Source: Bacteroides congonensis (lineage in GTDB: Bacteria > Bacteroidota > Bacteroidia > Bacteroidales > Bacteroidaceae). Taken from it: a stretch of DNA of 64,000 bases. The stretch is taken from the NCBI RefSeq assembly GCF_900130125.1, contig NZ_FQXY01000009.1:473760-537759 (forward strand), given 5' to 3'. Shown here in pieces: positions 8,093-16,910 of this stretch (its first letter is position 1; every line of letters starts with the position of its first letter). The notes beneath the pieces were generated by a model. That model saw only the letters and a program-made list of their open reading frames with translations. It did not search any database and was not told the DNA's origin. Made by a program: the position numbers and the translations under genes.

Positions 8093-9169
8093 CTAACGGG
8101 TTTGACGTCTTTGCTGTTGCTGCTTACGCTGGTTCATCTGCCGTTCTCTTCTCTGCTCTATCCTTTCCTGCTGGATATGCTGCTCCACTTCAATCTGCTC
8201 CGGCTTCTTCTCACGCTGGGTTCCCGTACGGCGACGGTTCATTTCTTCCGGCGTCAGACGTTGTGCATCTTCTTTATTTTCTTCCACCACTTTTTGTAGC
8301 GAATCAACTTTTTCCTTATCAGCAAGTTTTTTCAAAGAATCCACCCGCAAAGCTTCTATCTTATTCAAGGAATCACGAACAGCAAAAGCAAGCGTATCCG
8401 TACAATGATAACGAGTCATCGAAAAACGATCGGCCAACAATGCCCCCGCCTTCTGCTGATTTTCCACCGGATAATAAATAAAGCCTCTTATCTCCTTCAT
8501 CTGTCCCAATGTATCGGCAAAAAGACGTATCTGCTGAATACCCGGCTCGGTCACAGTCTCCCAACGGTTGATTGTATCTTTTTCGTATATCACCTGCATC
8601 GCCATGGTAACAAATCTCAAAGAATCGGCAAGCATCGGTTCGAGGAAATGATATCGCACTTCCCACACCAAAGTATCCCGGTCTTTATAATTAGAATCGG
8701 TCGGCAAAGTGAATACATACTGATTATTCATCATTTCACCGGTCATACGTACCATGCGCTGCCATGGCCAGACATCAATGCTGTCACCTTGCTTAGTCAT
8801 TTTCGGCTTCTTGTCACGTTTGGCTATCAGGTCGCCGACAAGTTCCTGTTCGTCTTTCAAACGCTTTCTTACCTTATCATAAATTTTCGATAGCACTTCT
8901 GTGTTACGTGTGTACCACACCATAGAGGAGTCGAATGCAGCCTGTGTAGTCCCGTATTTCTTAAAAACGGCATCCACATACAGCGCTTTCTTATAGTTTT
9001 CACTATAAGGCAGGTTGTCTCCCATGGATTTTGCCAGATGATAATCATACAGCAGATTCTCCATCTTCGATTCAGAGATGACATCACTGGGCCTTTTCAC
9101 TTTACACCCGGCCACTGCAAAAGCAAGCATGCAGACAAGACACAGATGAAACCGAAATTTATTATTCAT
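8093..9169 (-). CDS. DUF4296 domain lipoprotein
   Basis: A 358-residue protein when started at the ATG at 9169 (MNNKFRFHLC), which gives a lipoprotein signal ending AFAVAGC. The DUF4296 domain follows (MENLLYDYHLAKSM..., about residues 35-120). The C-terminal ~90 residues are a charged, Gln/Arg-rich, probably unstructured tail (QQERIEQRRERQMNQRKQQQ). The start overlaps the lspA stop by 8 bases, indicating translational coupling: the lipoprotein is made directly after its own signal peptidase. Function unknown; envelope location expected. Confidence 0.8.
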   Translation of the reverse strand: MNNKFRFHLCLVCMLAFAVAGCKVKRPSDVISESKMENLLYDYHLAKSMGDNLPYSENYKKALYVDAVFKKYGTTQAAFDSSMVWYTRNTEVLSKIYDKVRKRLKDEQELVGDLIAKRDKKPKMTKQGDSIDVWPWQRMVRMTGEMMNNQYVFTLPTDSNYKDRDTLVWEVRYHFLEPMLADSLRFVTMAMQVIYEKDTINRWETVTEPGIQQIRLFADTLGQMKEIRGFIYYPVENQQKAGALLADRFSMTRYHCTDTLAFAVRDSLNKIEALRVDSLKKLADKEKVDSLQKVVEENKEDAQRLTPEEMNRRRTGTQREKKPEQIEVEQHIQQERIEQRRERQMNQRKQQQQRRQTR

Positions 9170-9818
9170 GATTCGCACTTTCTTCCTTTTTATCTTTATC
9201 CAACGAATGGTAGGATTCATTCAGATATTTACTATAAAAGAGCAACAGAGCAATGATACCACAACTGATGGCAGCATCAGCAAAATTAAAGATCGGACTG
9301 AAGAATATAAAATGTTCTCCACCTACAAACGGCATCCATGTGGGCCAGTTTGTATCTATTATCGGAAAATAGAACATATCCACCACTTTACCGTAAAACC
9401 AGGTAGAATATCCGCCGCCTTCGGGCATGAAACTCGCAATCTGCGAATGAGTGCTTTCATTGAAAATGACGCCATAGAATACACTGTCGATAATATTTCC
9501 CAATGCACCGGTCAGGATCAAAGCTACACAAACGATGTATCCGGTTTTAAAGCCTTTCTTCACTATTTTATAGAGATACCAACCTATCAATGCCACAGCG
9601 ACAATACGGAATGTAGTCAGGAATAACTTACCAAAGATTTCCATGCCGAAAGCCATCCCGTTGTTTTCGGTGAAATAGATATAAAACCAATCTGTCACAC
9701 GGTTACTCTGGTGCCAGTACATGTTAGTTTTAATCCAGATTTTAATGACCTGGTCAATAATTAATACGGAAAAGATAACGATGAGAGCAATTCTCCCCTT
9801 CGTGAATAGTTTCTTCAT
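9162..9818 (-). CDS. lspA: Lipoprotein signal peptidase II
   Basis: An inner-membrane aspartyl protease that cleaves the signal peptide of prolipoproteins. Visible family features are the N-terminal membrane helix with LIIDQVIK, the NNGMAFGM segment, GNIIDSVFYG, the catalytic VVDMFYF and FNFADAAIS aspartates, and four transmembrane segments. An extra loop between the catalytic motifs (DTNWPTWMPFVGGEH) is typical of Bacteroidetes. The ATG at 9818 (MKKLFTKGRI) is preferred; an in-frame ATG 21 bases upstream touches a hairpin. It lies between the DksA-like gene and the DUF4296 lipoprotein gene in one leftward operon. Confidence 0.9.
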   Translation of the reverse strand: MKKLFTKGRIALIVIFSVLIIDQVIKIWIKTNMYWHQSNRVTDWFYIYFTENNGMAFGMEIFGKLFLTTFRIVAVALIGWYLYKIVKKGFKTGYIVCVALILTGALGNIIDSVFYGVIFNESTHSQIASFMPEGGGYSTWFYGKVVDMFYFPIIDTNWPTWMPFVGGEHFIFFSPIFNFADAAISCGIIALLLFYSKYLNESYHSLDKDKKEESANHE

Positions 9819-9838
9819 GTGTTCATTTAAATTAAACA

Positions 9839-9892
9839 TAACGAGCTACAAGTGCCGTGCGTAAACTTTGCGCAGCTACTTGTAGCTCGTTA
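9839..9892. repeat. Long hairpin in the dksA-lspA gap
   Basis: TAACGAGCTACAAGT (9839-9853) pairs perfectly with ACTTGTAGCTCGTTA (9878-9892) with a 24-base loop. It occupies most of the 97-base gap just upstream of the preferred lspA ATG. There is no T-run on the minus strand, so it is not a classical terminator; it could control read-through, RNA stability or lspA translation, or be a dispersed repeat. Confidence 0.75.
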
Positions 9893-9915
9893 CCCGTAGC
9901 TTATGTAGCTATCTA

Positions 9916-10296
9916 TTATTTTTTACCACTGTTTTTTGCCTCAATACTCAAAGTGGCATGAGGAACAGCACGCAAACGCTCTACCGGAATCAACTTTCCC
10001 GTTTCACGGCAAATGCCATACGTTTTATTCTCAATACGTATCAAAGCAGCCTGCAATCCCTGGATAAACTTCAACTGGCGCTGTGCCAGGCGGGTAGTCT
10101 CTTCTTTTGAAAGCGTATTAGCTCCTTCTTCCAACACTTTGTATGTAGGAGATGTATCGTCGGTATCATTACCGTCCAATCCCATCAGACTCCTCTTCAA
10201 CTGTTCATAGTCACGTTGTGCCAATTCCAGTTTCTCCATTATGATGGCACGGAATTCTTCGAGTTCCGCATCTGAGTATCTAGTCTTTTCTGCCAT
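9916..10296 (-). CDS. TraR/DksA family protein with a degenerate zinc finger
   Basis: A 126-residue protein: N-terminal alpha-helical coiled coil (about 1-80) followed by a DksA-type zinc-ribbon region, TYGICRETGKLIPVERLRAVPHAT. DksA proteins bind in the secondary channel of RNA polymerase and work with ppGpp. Here only the first of the four zinc-binding cysteines is kept; the partners are Thr, His/Ala and Thr, so classical zinc binding is unlikely. The fold and polymerase binding are inferred from family. It lies 35 bases after ileS in the same operon. Confidence 0.85.
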   Translation of the reverse strand: MAEKTRYSDAELEEFRAIIMEKLELAQRDYEQLKRSLMGLDGNDTDDTSPTYKVLEEGANTLSKEETTRLAQRQLKFIQGLQAALIRIENKTYGICRETGKLIPVERLRAVPHATLSIEAKNSGKK

Positions 10297-10331
10297 AATC
10301 TTACAATTTTAAAAGGTTAATCAATATAGTA

Positions 10332-13300
10332 TTAGTCTTTTATCACATTCACGAACAGTGAGAAATCATCGAAGTTAAGCTCTGTAGCGTCTTTCACCTC
10401 ATCTACAAGTTCCAAAGATGTGCCTAAAACCTGGTTACAAATATAAGTATTATATTCTTTTACCGCATCATCTGTTTGCGTATTTTTCGAGATTGTTATT
10501 TTTATTTTGTCTGTAATCTCGAAACCGCTTGATTTACGTATATTCTGGATACGATTCACCAATTCGCGGGCAATACCTTCACGACGCAACTCTTCGGTAA
10601 CAGTCACTTCAAGCGCAACAGTCAGTTTGCCTTCGTTGGCAACCAGCCATCCCGGAATGTCTTCACTGAAGATTTCCACATCCGTCGCTTCGATGACAGC
10701 TTCCGCTCCGTCCAGGTTCAATGTATATTTTCCGTTCTTTTCCAGTTCGGCAATTGCTTCCTGTGACATTTCCGCAACAGCAGCGGCCACCGCTTTCATT
10801 TGTTTTCCAAATTTAGGGCCGAGCTTCTTAAAGTCACATTTCACTTTCTTCACCAATACACCGGCCGCACCATCTACGAACTTGACTTCTTTGACATTTA
10901 CTTCATTCATAATCAAGTTCTTCACGGCTTCGATATGGGCTTTCTGCTCCTCATCCACCACCGGAACCATGATACATTGCAGCGGTTGGCGAACCTTGAT
11001 ATTCACTTTACGGCGCAATGCCAATACCATAGACGTCACATCCTGTGCCATCTGCATACGGGCTTCCAATTCCTTGTCTATCCTGTTTTCCTGACATTCA
11101 GGGAATTTAGCCAAGTGGACAGAAACCACATTATCGCGCCCTGTTGCAGTAACCAAGTCCGTATATAAACGGTCTGCATAGAACGGAGATATGGGAGACA
11201 TTAATTTGGCAACTGTTTCAAGACAGGTATACAGTGTCTGGTATGCAGACAATTTGTCCTGTGTAAATTCACCACCCCAGAAACGTTTACGGTTCAGGCG
11301 AACATACCAGTTAGACAAATTATCGTTCACAAAGTCAGAAATCAGACGACCTGCCTTTGTCGGCTCATATTCATTATAGCAAGTATCCACCTCTTTTATC
11401 AGTGTATTCAATACAGACAGAATCCAACGGTCGATTTCCGGGCGTTCCGCCATCGGGACATCAGCTTCTTTGTATTCAAATCCATCCACATTGGCATAAA
11501 GCGCGAAGAATGAATAAGTATTATATAAAGTACCGAAGAACTTACGGCGAACTTCTTCCACTCCTTCAACATCGAATTTCAAATTATCCCACGGAGAAGA
11601 GTTGGTAATCATATACCAACGCAACGGGTCTGAACCATACTTTTCAATCGTAGTAAACGGATCGACAGCGTTATTCAGACGCTTGGACATTTTGTTACCA
11701 TTCTTATCAAGCACCAGCCCGTTGGAGATTACAGCTTTATATGACACACTATCAAATACCATAGTGGCAATAGCATGCAACGTAAAGAACCAACCACGTG
11801 TCTGATCCACTCCTTCCGCGATAAAGTCGGCCGGATATACCTCACGGTTATCCAACATTTCCTTATTCTCAAACGGATAATGAATCTGCGCATATGGCAT
11901 AGCACCCGAATCGAACCAAACATCGATCAAGTCGGATTCACGCTTCATCGGCTGACCGTCTTTCGATACCAATATCACATCGTCTACATAAGGACGGTGA
12001 AGGTCAATCTTATCATAGTTCTCTTCAGTATATTCGCCCGGAACAAAACCTTTATCCTTATAAGGATTTGATTTCATAAATCCGGCAGCTACCGATTTTT
12101 CTATTTCATTATAAAGTTCTTCTACAGACTCGATACATATCTCATCAGAGTTATCTTCCGTACGCCAGATAGGTAACGGAGTACCCCAATAACGGGAACG
12201 ACTCAGGTTCCAGTCATTCAGATTTTCCAGCCACTTGCCGAAACGTCCTGTTCCGGTAGATTCCGGTTTCCAGTTGATGGTCTTGTTCAGTTCTATCATA
12301 CGTTCCTTGCAGGCAGTAGAACGGATAAACCAGCTATCCAATGGATAATAAAGTACCGGTTTGTCTGTACGCCAGCAATGCGGATAGTTGTGGACATGTT
12401 TCTCTATCTTGAAAGCCTTGTTGTTGGCTTTCATCATCATGGCAATCACAATATCCAGAGACTCGGCAGCTTGTGCGGCTTTCTCATCGTATTTGCCATC
12501 TACCATAAATTGAGGATCATAGGCATTTTTCACCCATGCGCCCTGATATTCCTTGTATTTATCTACATCAACGCATTCCTTCACAAACTCTTCGTCCAGT
12601 TCATCCAATAGATAGAATTTACCGGTCAGGTCTACCATCGGGCGAGTTTCACCTTTCTTATTAATCATGAACAGTGACGGGATTCCTGCAGCACGTGCCA
12701 CATTCGCGTCGTCCGCACCAAATGTCGGTGCAATGTGGACGATACCTGTACCATCTTCTGTAGTCACATAATCACCTGGAATTACACGGAAAGCTTTATC
12801 ACTGGCTTTCCAGGCACCGTCTTCGGATACTTCAACCGGCTTCACCCAAGGAATCAGTTGCTCGTATTCCATGCCAATCAGGTCAGCGCCTTTATATTCG
12901 GCAATTACCTTGAACGGCACAAGCTTATCTCCAGCCTTGTAATCTTCCAGTTTCAAATCTGCCGCTTTCGCATTGAAATGTACATTCAACAAAGCCTTTG
13001 CCAAGACAACCGTAATCGGTTCTCCGGTATAAGAATTATAAGACTGTACGGCAACATAATCAATTTTCGGCCCTACACAAAGCGCTGTATTTGAAGGCAA
13101 TGTCCACGGAGTGGTTGTCCATGCTATAAAATAAGGAGTTCCCCACTCTGCCATTTCCGGCTTGGGGTTCTTCATCTTAAACTGGGCAACGGCAGTTGTA
13201 TCTTTTACATCACGATAGCAACCCGGCTGGTTCAACTCGTGTGAGCTCAATCCTGTTCCCGCAGCCGGAGAATACGGTTGGATAGTATATCCTTTATATA

Positions 13301-13820
13301 ACAGTCCTTTTTTGTGCAATTGCTTCAACAACCACCACAGTGTTTCAATATAGCGGTTATCATATGTGATATAAGGATGCTTCATATCCACCCAATATCC
13401 CATCTGATGAGTCAGGTCTTCCCACTCTTTGGTATATTTCATCACGTCTTTGCGGCAAGCGGCATTGTAATCGGCAACAGAGATTTTCTTACCAATATCT
13501 TCCTTCGTGATACCCAATGCTTTTTCCACACTTAGTTCCACAGGCAGTCCGTGCGTATCCCATCCGGCCTTACGCTTTACCTGATAACCTTTCATCGTCT
13601 TGTAACGGCAGAAAATATCCTTAATAGTACGAGCCATTACATGGTGAATACCCGGCATACCATTAGCCGAGGGTGGCCCTTCAAAAAACACGAATGAAGG
13701 GCAGCCGTCACGTTCTGTCATACTCTTGGCGAAAACCTGGTTTTCGTCCCATTTCTTCAGCACATCTTTGTTCACCTGCGAAAGGTCAAACTGCGAATAC
13801 TCAGTAAATCTCTTACTCAT
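10332..13820 (-). CDS. ileS: Isoleucyl-tRNA synthetase
   Basis: A 1162-residue class I aminoacyl-tRNA synthetase that charges tRNA-Ile. The HIGH-type motif is GIHH at residues 57-60 in PPSANGMPGIHH, and the KMSKR loop is at about residue 710 (GNKMSKRLNN). The editing domain lies between them, and the C-terminal anticodon-binding part follows. Length over 1100 residues fits the long, eukaryote-like IleS type that is common in Bacteroidetes. It is the first gene of a leftward operon with the DksA-like, lspA and DUF4296 genes. Confidence 0.97.
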   Translation of the reverse strand: MSKRFTEYSQFDLSQVNKDVLKKWDENQVFAKSMTERDGCPSFVFFEGPPSANGMPGIHHVMARTIKDIFCRYKTMKGYQVKRKAGWDTHGLPVELSVEKALGITKEDIGKKISVADYNAACRKDVMKYTKEWEDLTHQMGYWVDMKHPYITYDNRYIETLWWLLKQLHKKGLLYKGYTIQPYSPAAGTGLSSHELNQPGCYRDVKDTTAVAQFKMKNPKPEMAEWGTPYFIAWTTTPWTLPSNTALCVGPKIDYVAVQSYNSYTGEPITVVLAKALLNVHFNAKAADLKLEDYKAGDKLVPFKVIAEYKGADLIGMEYEQLIPWVKPVEVSEDGAWKASDKAFRVIPGDYVTTEDGTGIVHIAPTFGADDANVARAAGIPSLFMINKKGETRPMVDLTGKFYLLDELDEEFVKECVDVDKYKEYQGAWVKNAYDPQFMVDGKYDEKAAQAAESLDIVIAMMMKANNKAFKIEKHVHNYPHCWRTDKPVLYYPLDSWFIRSTACKERMIELNKTINWKPESTGTGRFGKWLENLNDWNLSRSRYWGTPLPIWRTEDNSDEICIESVEELYNEIEKSVAAGFMKSNPYKDKGFVPGEYTEENYDKIDLHRPYVDDVILVSKDGQPMKRESDLIDVWFDSGAMPYAQIHYPFENKEMLDNREVYPADFIAEGVDQTRGWFFTLHAIATMVFDSVSYKAVISNGLVLDKNGNKMSKRLNNAVDPFTTIEKYGSDPLRWYMITNSSPWDNLKFDVEGVEEVRRKFFGTLYNTYSFFALYANVDGFEYKEADVPMAERPEIDRWILSVLNTLIKEVDTCYNEYEPTKAGRLISDFVNDNLSNWYVRLNRKRFWGGEFTQDKLSAYQTLYTCLETVAKLMSPISPFYADRLYTDLVTATGRDNVVSVHLAKFPECQENRIDKELEARMQMAQDVTSMVLALRRKVNIKVRQPLQCIMVPVVDEEQKAHIEAVKNLIMNEVNVKEVKFVDGAAGVLVKKVKCDFKKLGPKFGKQMKAVAAAVAEMSQEAIAELEKNGKYTLNLDGAEAVIEATDVEIFSEDIPGWLVANEGKLTVALEVTVTEELRREGIARELVNRIQNIRKSSGFEITDKIKITISKNTQTDDAVKEYNTYICNQVLGTSLELVDEVKDATELNFDDFSLFVNVIKD

Positions 13821-13886
13821 AGCTGTATCTACGATTTTACTATATTACAATTTACACTTTGAGGGGTATCCCCGTTTTTAAGGGTG

Positions 13887-13894
13887 CAAATTTA
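13887..13894 (-). promoter_or_regulatory. TAAATTTG promoter box for ileS operon
   Basis: The minus-strand TAAATTTG lies 67 bases upstream of ileS; a TTTG at 13917-13920 (minus) is a -33 candidate with a 22-base spacer. A short GGGGTATCCCC palindrome sits in the leader. Confidence 0.55.
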
Positions 13895-14032
13895 CAAAAA
13901 CATTTGTTTAGTTGAGCAAAAAGCAATGACTTTTAATCAGAATCATGTGAAGTTAATGATTATAAACGGCTTGCGCCTTAAACAAAACGGATATATCCTT
14001 GTTGTAGTGGAAAACCTAAAAGCACTTAACTT

Positions 14033-15082
14033 ATGAATTACGGTATTAGTATTTTATTCAGAGCAATCCCTTTGGCGATGGCACTTTTTTGCTTCGGATA
14101 CGGAGCATTTATTTATGGTTACGGAGATGCAGGAAATCGTGTAGTAGCGGGGCCTGTCGTATTCTCACTAGGTATGATATGTATTGCGCTGTTTTGTACG
14201 GCAGCCACTATTATCCGGCAAATCATACATACTTATAACCAGACGGCGAAATATGTTTTGCCCATCATAGGATACTTGGCAGCTACAATTACCATTATCA
14301 GTGGTATCTGTATTTTCAGTAATGCCGCTTCCACTTCTGCCTTCGTCGCTGGTCATGTAATTACAGGAGTAGGATTTATCACAACCTGCGTAGCTACTGC
14401 CGCCACTTCTTCCACCCGCTTTTCTTTGATTCCGGGAAATTCAAAAGCGACGGATAATGAAGTTCCACAGGGAGCCTTCTCCGTGGGACAAAGACGGGTA
14501 TTAGTAATTATTGCAACCATCATTTCCCTTATCGCATGGATATGGGCTTTTGTCTTATTAGGTAACAGCCATTCCCATCCCGCCTATTTTGTAGCAGGAC
14601 ATGTAATGGTAGGCCTTGCATGTATTTGTACCAGCTTGATTGCGCTGGTAGCTACTATCGCACGCCAAATACGTAATGAATATCTGGAAAAGGAACGAAG
14701 CAAATGGCCGAAACTGGTTCTACTGATGGGCTCAATCTCTTTTATATGGGGGATATTCGTGATTCTTGCGGATTCAGGTAGCGCAAATGGTACCACGGGA
14801 TATATTATGCTTGGTCTCGGTCTGGTTTGTTACAGCATTTCCAGCAAAGTAATCCTGTTGGCCAAAATATGGAGACAGGAATTTAAACTAGCCAACCGTA
14901 TCCCCATGATTCCGATATTGACGGCATTAGCCTGCTTGTTTCTAGCAGCATTCGTATTTGAGCTTGCAACGGAACATGCTGATTATTTTATTCCGGCACG
15001 TGTTTTAACAGGATTAGGAACCATCTGTTTCACCCTGTTTTCTATCGTTAGCATACTGGAAAGCGGTACTTCTTCGAGGTAA
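14033..15082 (+). CDS. YhiM-like (DUF2776) inner membrane protein
   Basis: A 349-residue protein with ten predicted transmembrane helices in a repeated arrangement; the segments FVAGHVITGVGF, FVAGHVMVGLACIC and FIPARVLTGLGTICFTLFSI recur roughly every 85 to 170 residues, pointing to internal duplication. It is recognisably like E. coli YhiM (DUF2776), including the C-terminal FSIVSILE and the ANRIPMIPILT segment. YhiM is reported to help growth at low pH, but the molecular role is not settled. It is a lone gene, divergent from ileS and convergent with the GNAT-nitrilase gene. Confidence 0.85.
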   Translation: MNYGISILFRAIPLAMALFCFGYGAFIYGYGDAGNRVVAGPVVFSLGMICIALFCTAATIIRQIIHTYNQTAKYVLPIIGYLAATITIISGICIFSNAASTSAFVAGHVITGVGFITTCVATAATSSTRFSLIPGNSKATDNEVPQGAFSVGQRRVLVIIATIISLIAWIWAFVLLGNSHSHPAYFVAGHVMVGLACICTSLIALVATIARQIRNEYLEKERSKWPKLVLLMGSISFIWGIFVILADSGSANGTTGYIMLGLGLVCYSISSKVILLAKIWRQEFKLANRIPMIPILTALACLFLAAFVFELATEHADYFIPARVLTGLGTICFTLFSIVSILESGTSSR

Positions 15083-15086
15083 AAAT

Positions 15087-15165
15087 ATAGCGTCACTATG
15101 TGCCCCGGATAGTGACGCTATCCTAAGCATATAGTGACGCCATCGTGACAGGATAGCGTCACTAT
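15087..15165. repeat. Four copies of a 13-bp repeat forming two hairpins
   Basis: ATAGCGTCACTAT occurs at 15087-15099 and 15153-15165, its complement ATAGTGACGCTAT at 15109-15121, and a one-mismatch version ATAGTGACGCCAT at 15131-15143. Neighbouring copies can pair as two successive hairpins or in swapped combinations. The block fills the whole 85-bp gap between two convergent genes and could stop transcription from both. Confidence 0.85.
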
Positions 15166-15167
15166 TT

Positions 15168-16706
15168 TTATTTCTTCAATCTGACCTCGTAGACATCGTT
15201 CCTGCGGTCTTTCAAGTTGCGGACACTACCATAAGTATGTAGTTCGTTCAATAAATCCAAATCGACATCGGACACCAGAATCATTTCCGTATTCGGAGTT
15301 GCCTCTGCCCTCTTTCCATCGGTCGGGAAAGCAAAGTCACATGGAGTAAATACGCCGGACTGGGCATATTGAATATCCATATTATGTACACGGGGAAGAT
15401 TGCCCACACTTCCTGCAATGACTACGAAACATTCATTTTCAATGGCACGTGCCTGTGCGCAGACACGAACACGGGAATAAGCATTCTGCGTATCTGTCAA
15501 GAAAGGTACAAACAATATCTGCATCCCCTGGTCTGCCATCAAACGGGAAAGTTCGGGAAACTCTACATCATAGCAAATCAAAACGCCAATCTTCGCGCAA
15601 TCAGTATCAAAGGTATTCAACAGCCTGCCGCCATTAAGTCCCCAGCTTTTTATTTCATCAGGAGTGACGTGCATCTTCTCATACATTTCGTACGTTCCGT
15701 CACGCCGGCAAAGGAATCCTACGTTATAAAGCAGTCCGTCCTCTTTTACGTATGGCATACTACCGGTGATAATATTGATATTATAGCTAATAGCCAGATT
15801 TACAAATCGTTCCCGAATCTCATCCGTATATTGAGCCAATCCGCGAATAGCCTGTGATTCTCCTTTATCATTATACTTCGACATCAAAGGAGCATTAAAA
15901 TACTCCGGGAAGAGTACAAAGTCACTCTTATAGTCCGATACTGCGTCCACAAAGAATTCCACCTGTTCAAACAGATCGTCCAATGTTTTATAACTACGCA
16001 TCTGCCATTGTACCAAGCCTACACGAACGGTAGTTTTAGGGCTTATATATTCCTGCGTAGGTGGCTGATAATAGATATTATCCCATTGCAGCAAACAAGC
16101 ATAATGTTTCGATTCTTCATCGTTCGGAAGATAATTGGTCATTACCTTGCGAACATGGAAATCATTCGATAACTGGAAAGTAAGAACCGGATCATAAATT
16201 TCACGTTGGCGAACCCGTGCGATATATTCTTTCGGACGCATCTTATCGGCATACTTGTGATAATTCGGAATACGTCCGCCGAACATAATGGCTTTCAAAT
16301 TCAATGTTTCACAAAGTTCCTTGCGATATTCATACATACGACGTGCCAGGCGCAACCCGCGGTATCCCGGATGAATAAACACTTCAATGCCATACAGGAT
16401 ATTTCCTTTGGGATTATGCGTATTGAAAGTTTCCTTACCAGTGACTTGCGCATAAGTATGGTCATTCTTCACTTTGTCATAATCGACAATAATAGACAGG
16501 GCACAACCTACAATTTTATCGTCAACCACTGTTACAATCTGTCCTTCCGGGAAAATACTTATTAATTTCTTGATTTGGGCATGAGTCCAGAACACATCGC
16601 TGCCGTCAGAATAAACACGGGTAAACGATTGGGATAATTGTGTGTAATCTTCTATTTGAAGGTTACGTATCTGCACTTTATTAATTTTAATCGGATGTTG
16701 TTCCAT
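15168..16706 (-). CDS. GNAT acetyltransferase-carbon-nitrogen hydrolase fusion
   Basis: A 512-residue two-domain protein. The N-terminal ~200 residues are a GNAT acyltransferase domain (IEVFIHPGYRGLRLARRMYE carries the acetyl-CoA loop). From about residue 215 a nitrilase-type amidohydrolase domain follows with the catalytic triad Glu (FPEYFNAP), Lys (EKMHVTPDE) and Cys (GVLICYDVEFPEL). This fused family is known in several phyla with substrate unknown. The ATG at 16706 (MEQHPIKI) is chosen; a longer reading would begin upstream of the promoter box at 16738-16745. Confidence 0.85.
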   Translation of the reverse strand: MEQHPIKINKVQIRNLQIEDYTQLSQSFTRVYSDGSDVFWTHAQIKKLISIFPEGQIVTVVDDKIVGCALSIIVDYDKVKNDHTYAQVTGKETFNTHNPKGNILYGIEVFIHPGYRGLRLARRMYEYRKELCETLNLKAIMFGGRIPNYHKYADKMRPKEYIARVRQREIYDPVLTFQLSNDFHVRKVMTNYLPNDEESKHYACLLQWDNIYYQPPTQEYISPKTTVRVGLVQWQMRSYKTLDDLFEQVEFFVDAVSDYKSDFVLFPEYFNAPLMSKYNDKGESQAIRGLAQYTDEIRERFVNLAISYNINIITGSMPYVKEDGLLYNVGFLCRRDGTYEMYEKMHVTPDEIKSWGLNGGRLLNTFDTDCAKIGVLICYDVEFPELSRLMADQGMQILFVPFLTDTQNAYSRVRVCAQARAIENECFVVIAGSVGNLPRVHNMDIQYAQSGVFTPCDFAFPTDGKRAEATPNTEMILVSDVDLDLLNELHTYGSVRNLKDRRNDVYEVRLKK

Positions 16707-16737
16707 AACAATACGTGTTTTTATTTTAAAGACAGTG

Positions 16738-16745
16738 CAAAGGTA
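16738..16745 (-). promoter_or_regulatory. TACCTTTG promoter box
   Basis: The minus-strand -7 box is 32 bases upstream of the GNAT-nitrilase ATG, which supports that start. Confidence 0.6.
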
Positions 16746-16875
16746 CTGTTTATCTTTATACATTGTCATTACAAAATAAAAAATGCATTATACCTAATTT
16801 TAAGATGTGCTTTAAAAATAGCTACAGCACTTCATAACATCACATAATTTTCACACAGATTCTTGCGCTATTTAA

Positions 16876-16906
16876 TTTGTGACTTCCAAAAATTATCGTA
16901 CATTTG
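16876..16906 (+). promoter_or_regulatory. Strong -33/-7 promoter for the structured RNA
   Basis: TTTG (16876-16879) and TACATTTG (16899-16906) are separated by 19 bases, an excellent match to the Bacteroides sigma factor consensus. Expected transcription start is about 16911-16914, exactly where the long RNA stem begins. Confidence 0.8.
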
Positions 16907-16910
16907 CAAC

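Noticed and set aside
13821..13894. T-box riboswitch upstream of ileS
   Set aside because: There is no T-box consensus or terminator/antiterminator; only a small GGGGTATCCCC palindrome in a short leader.
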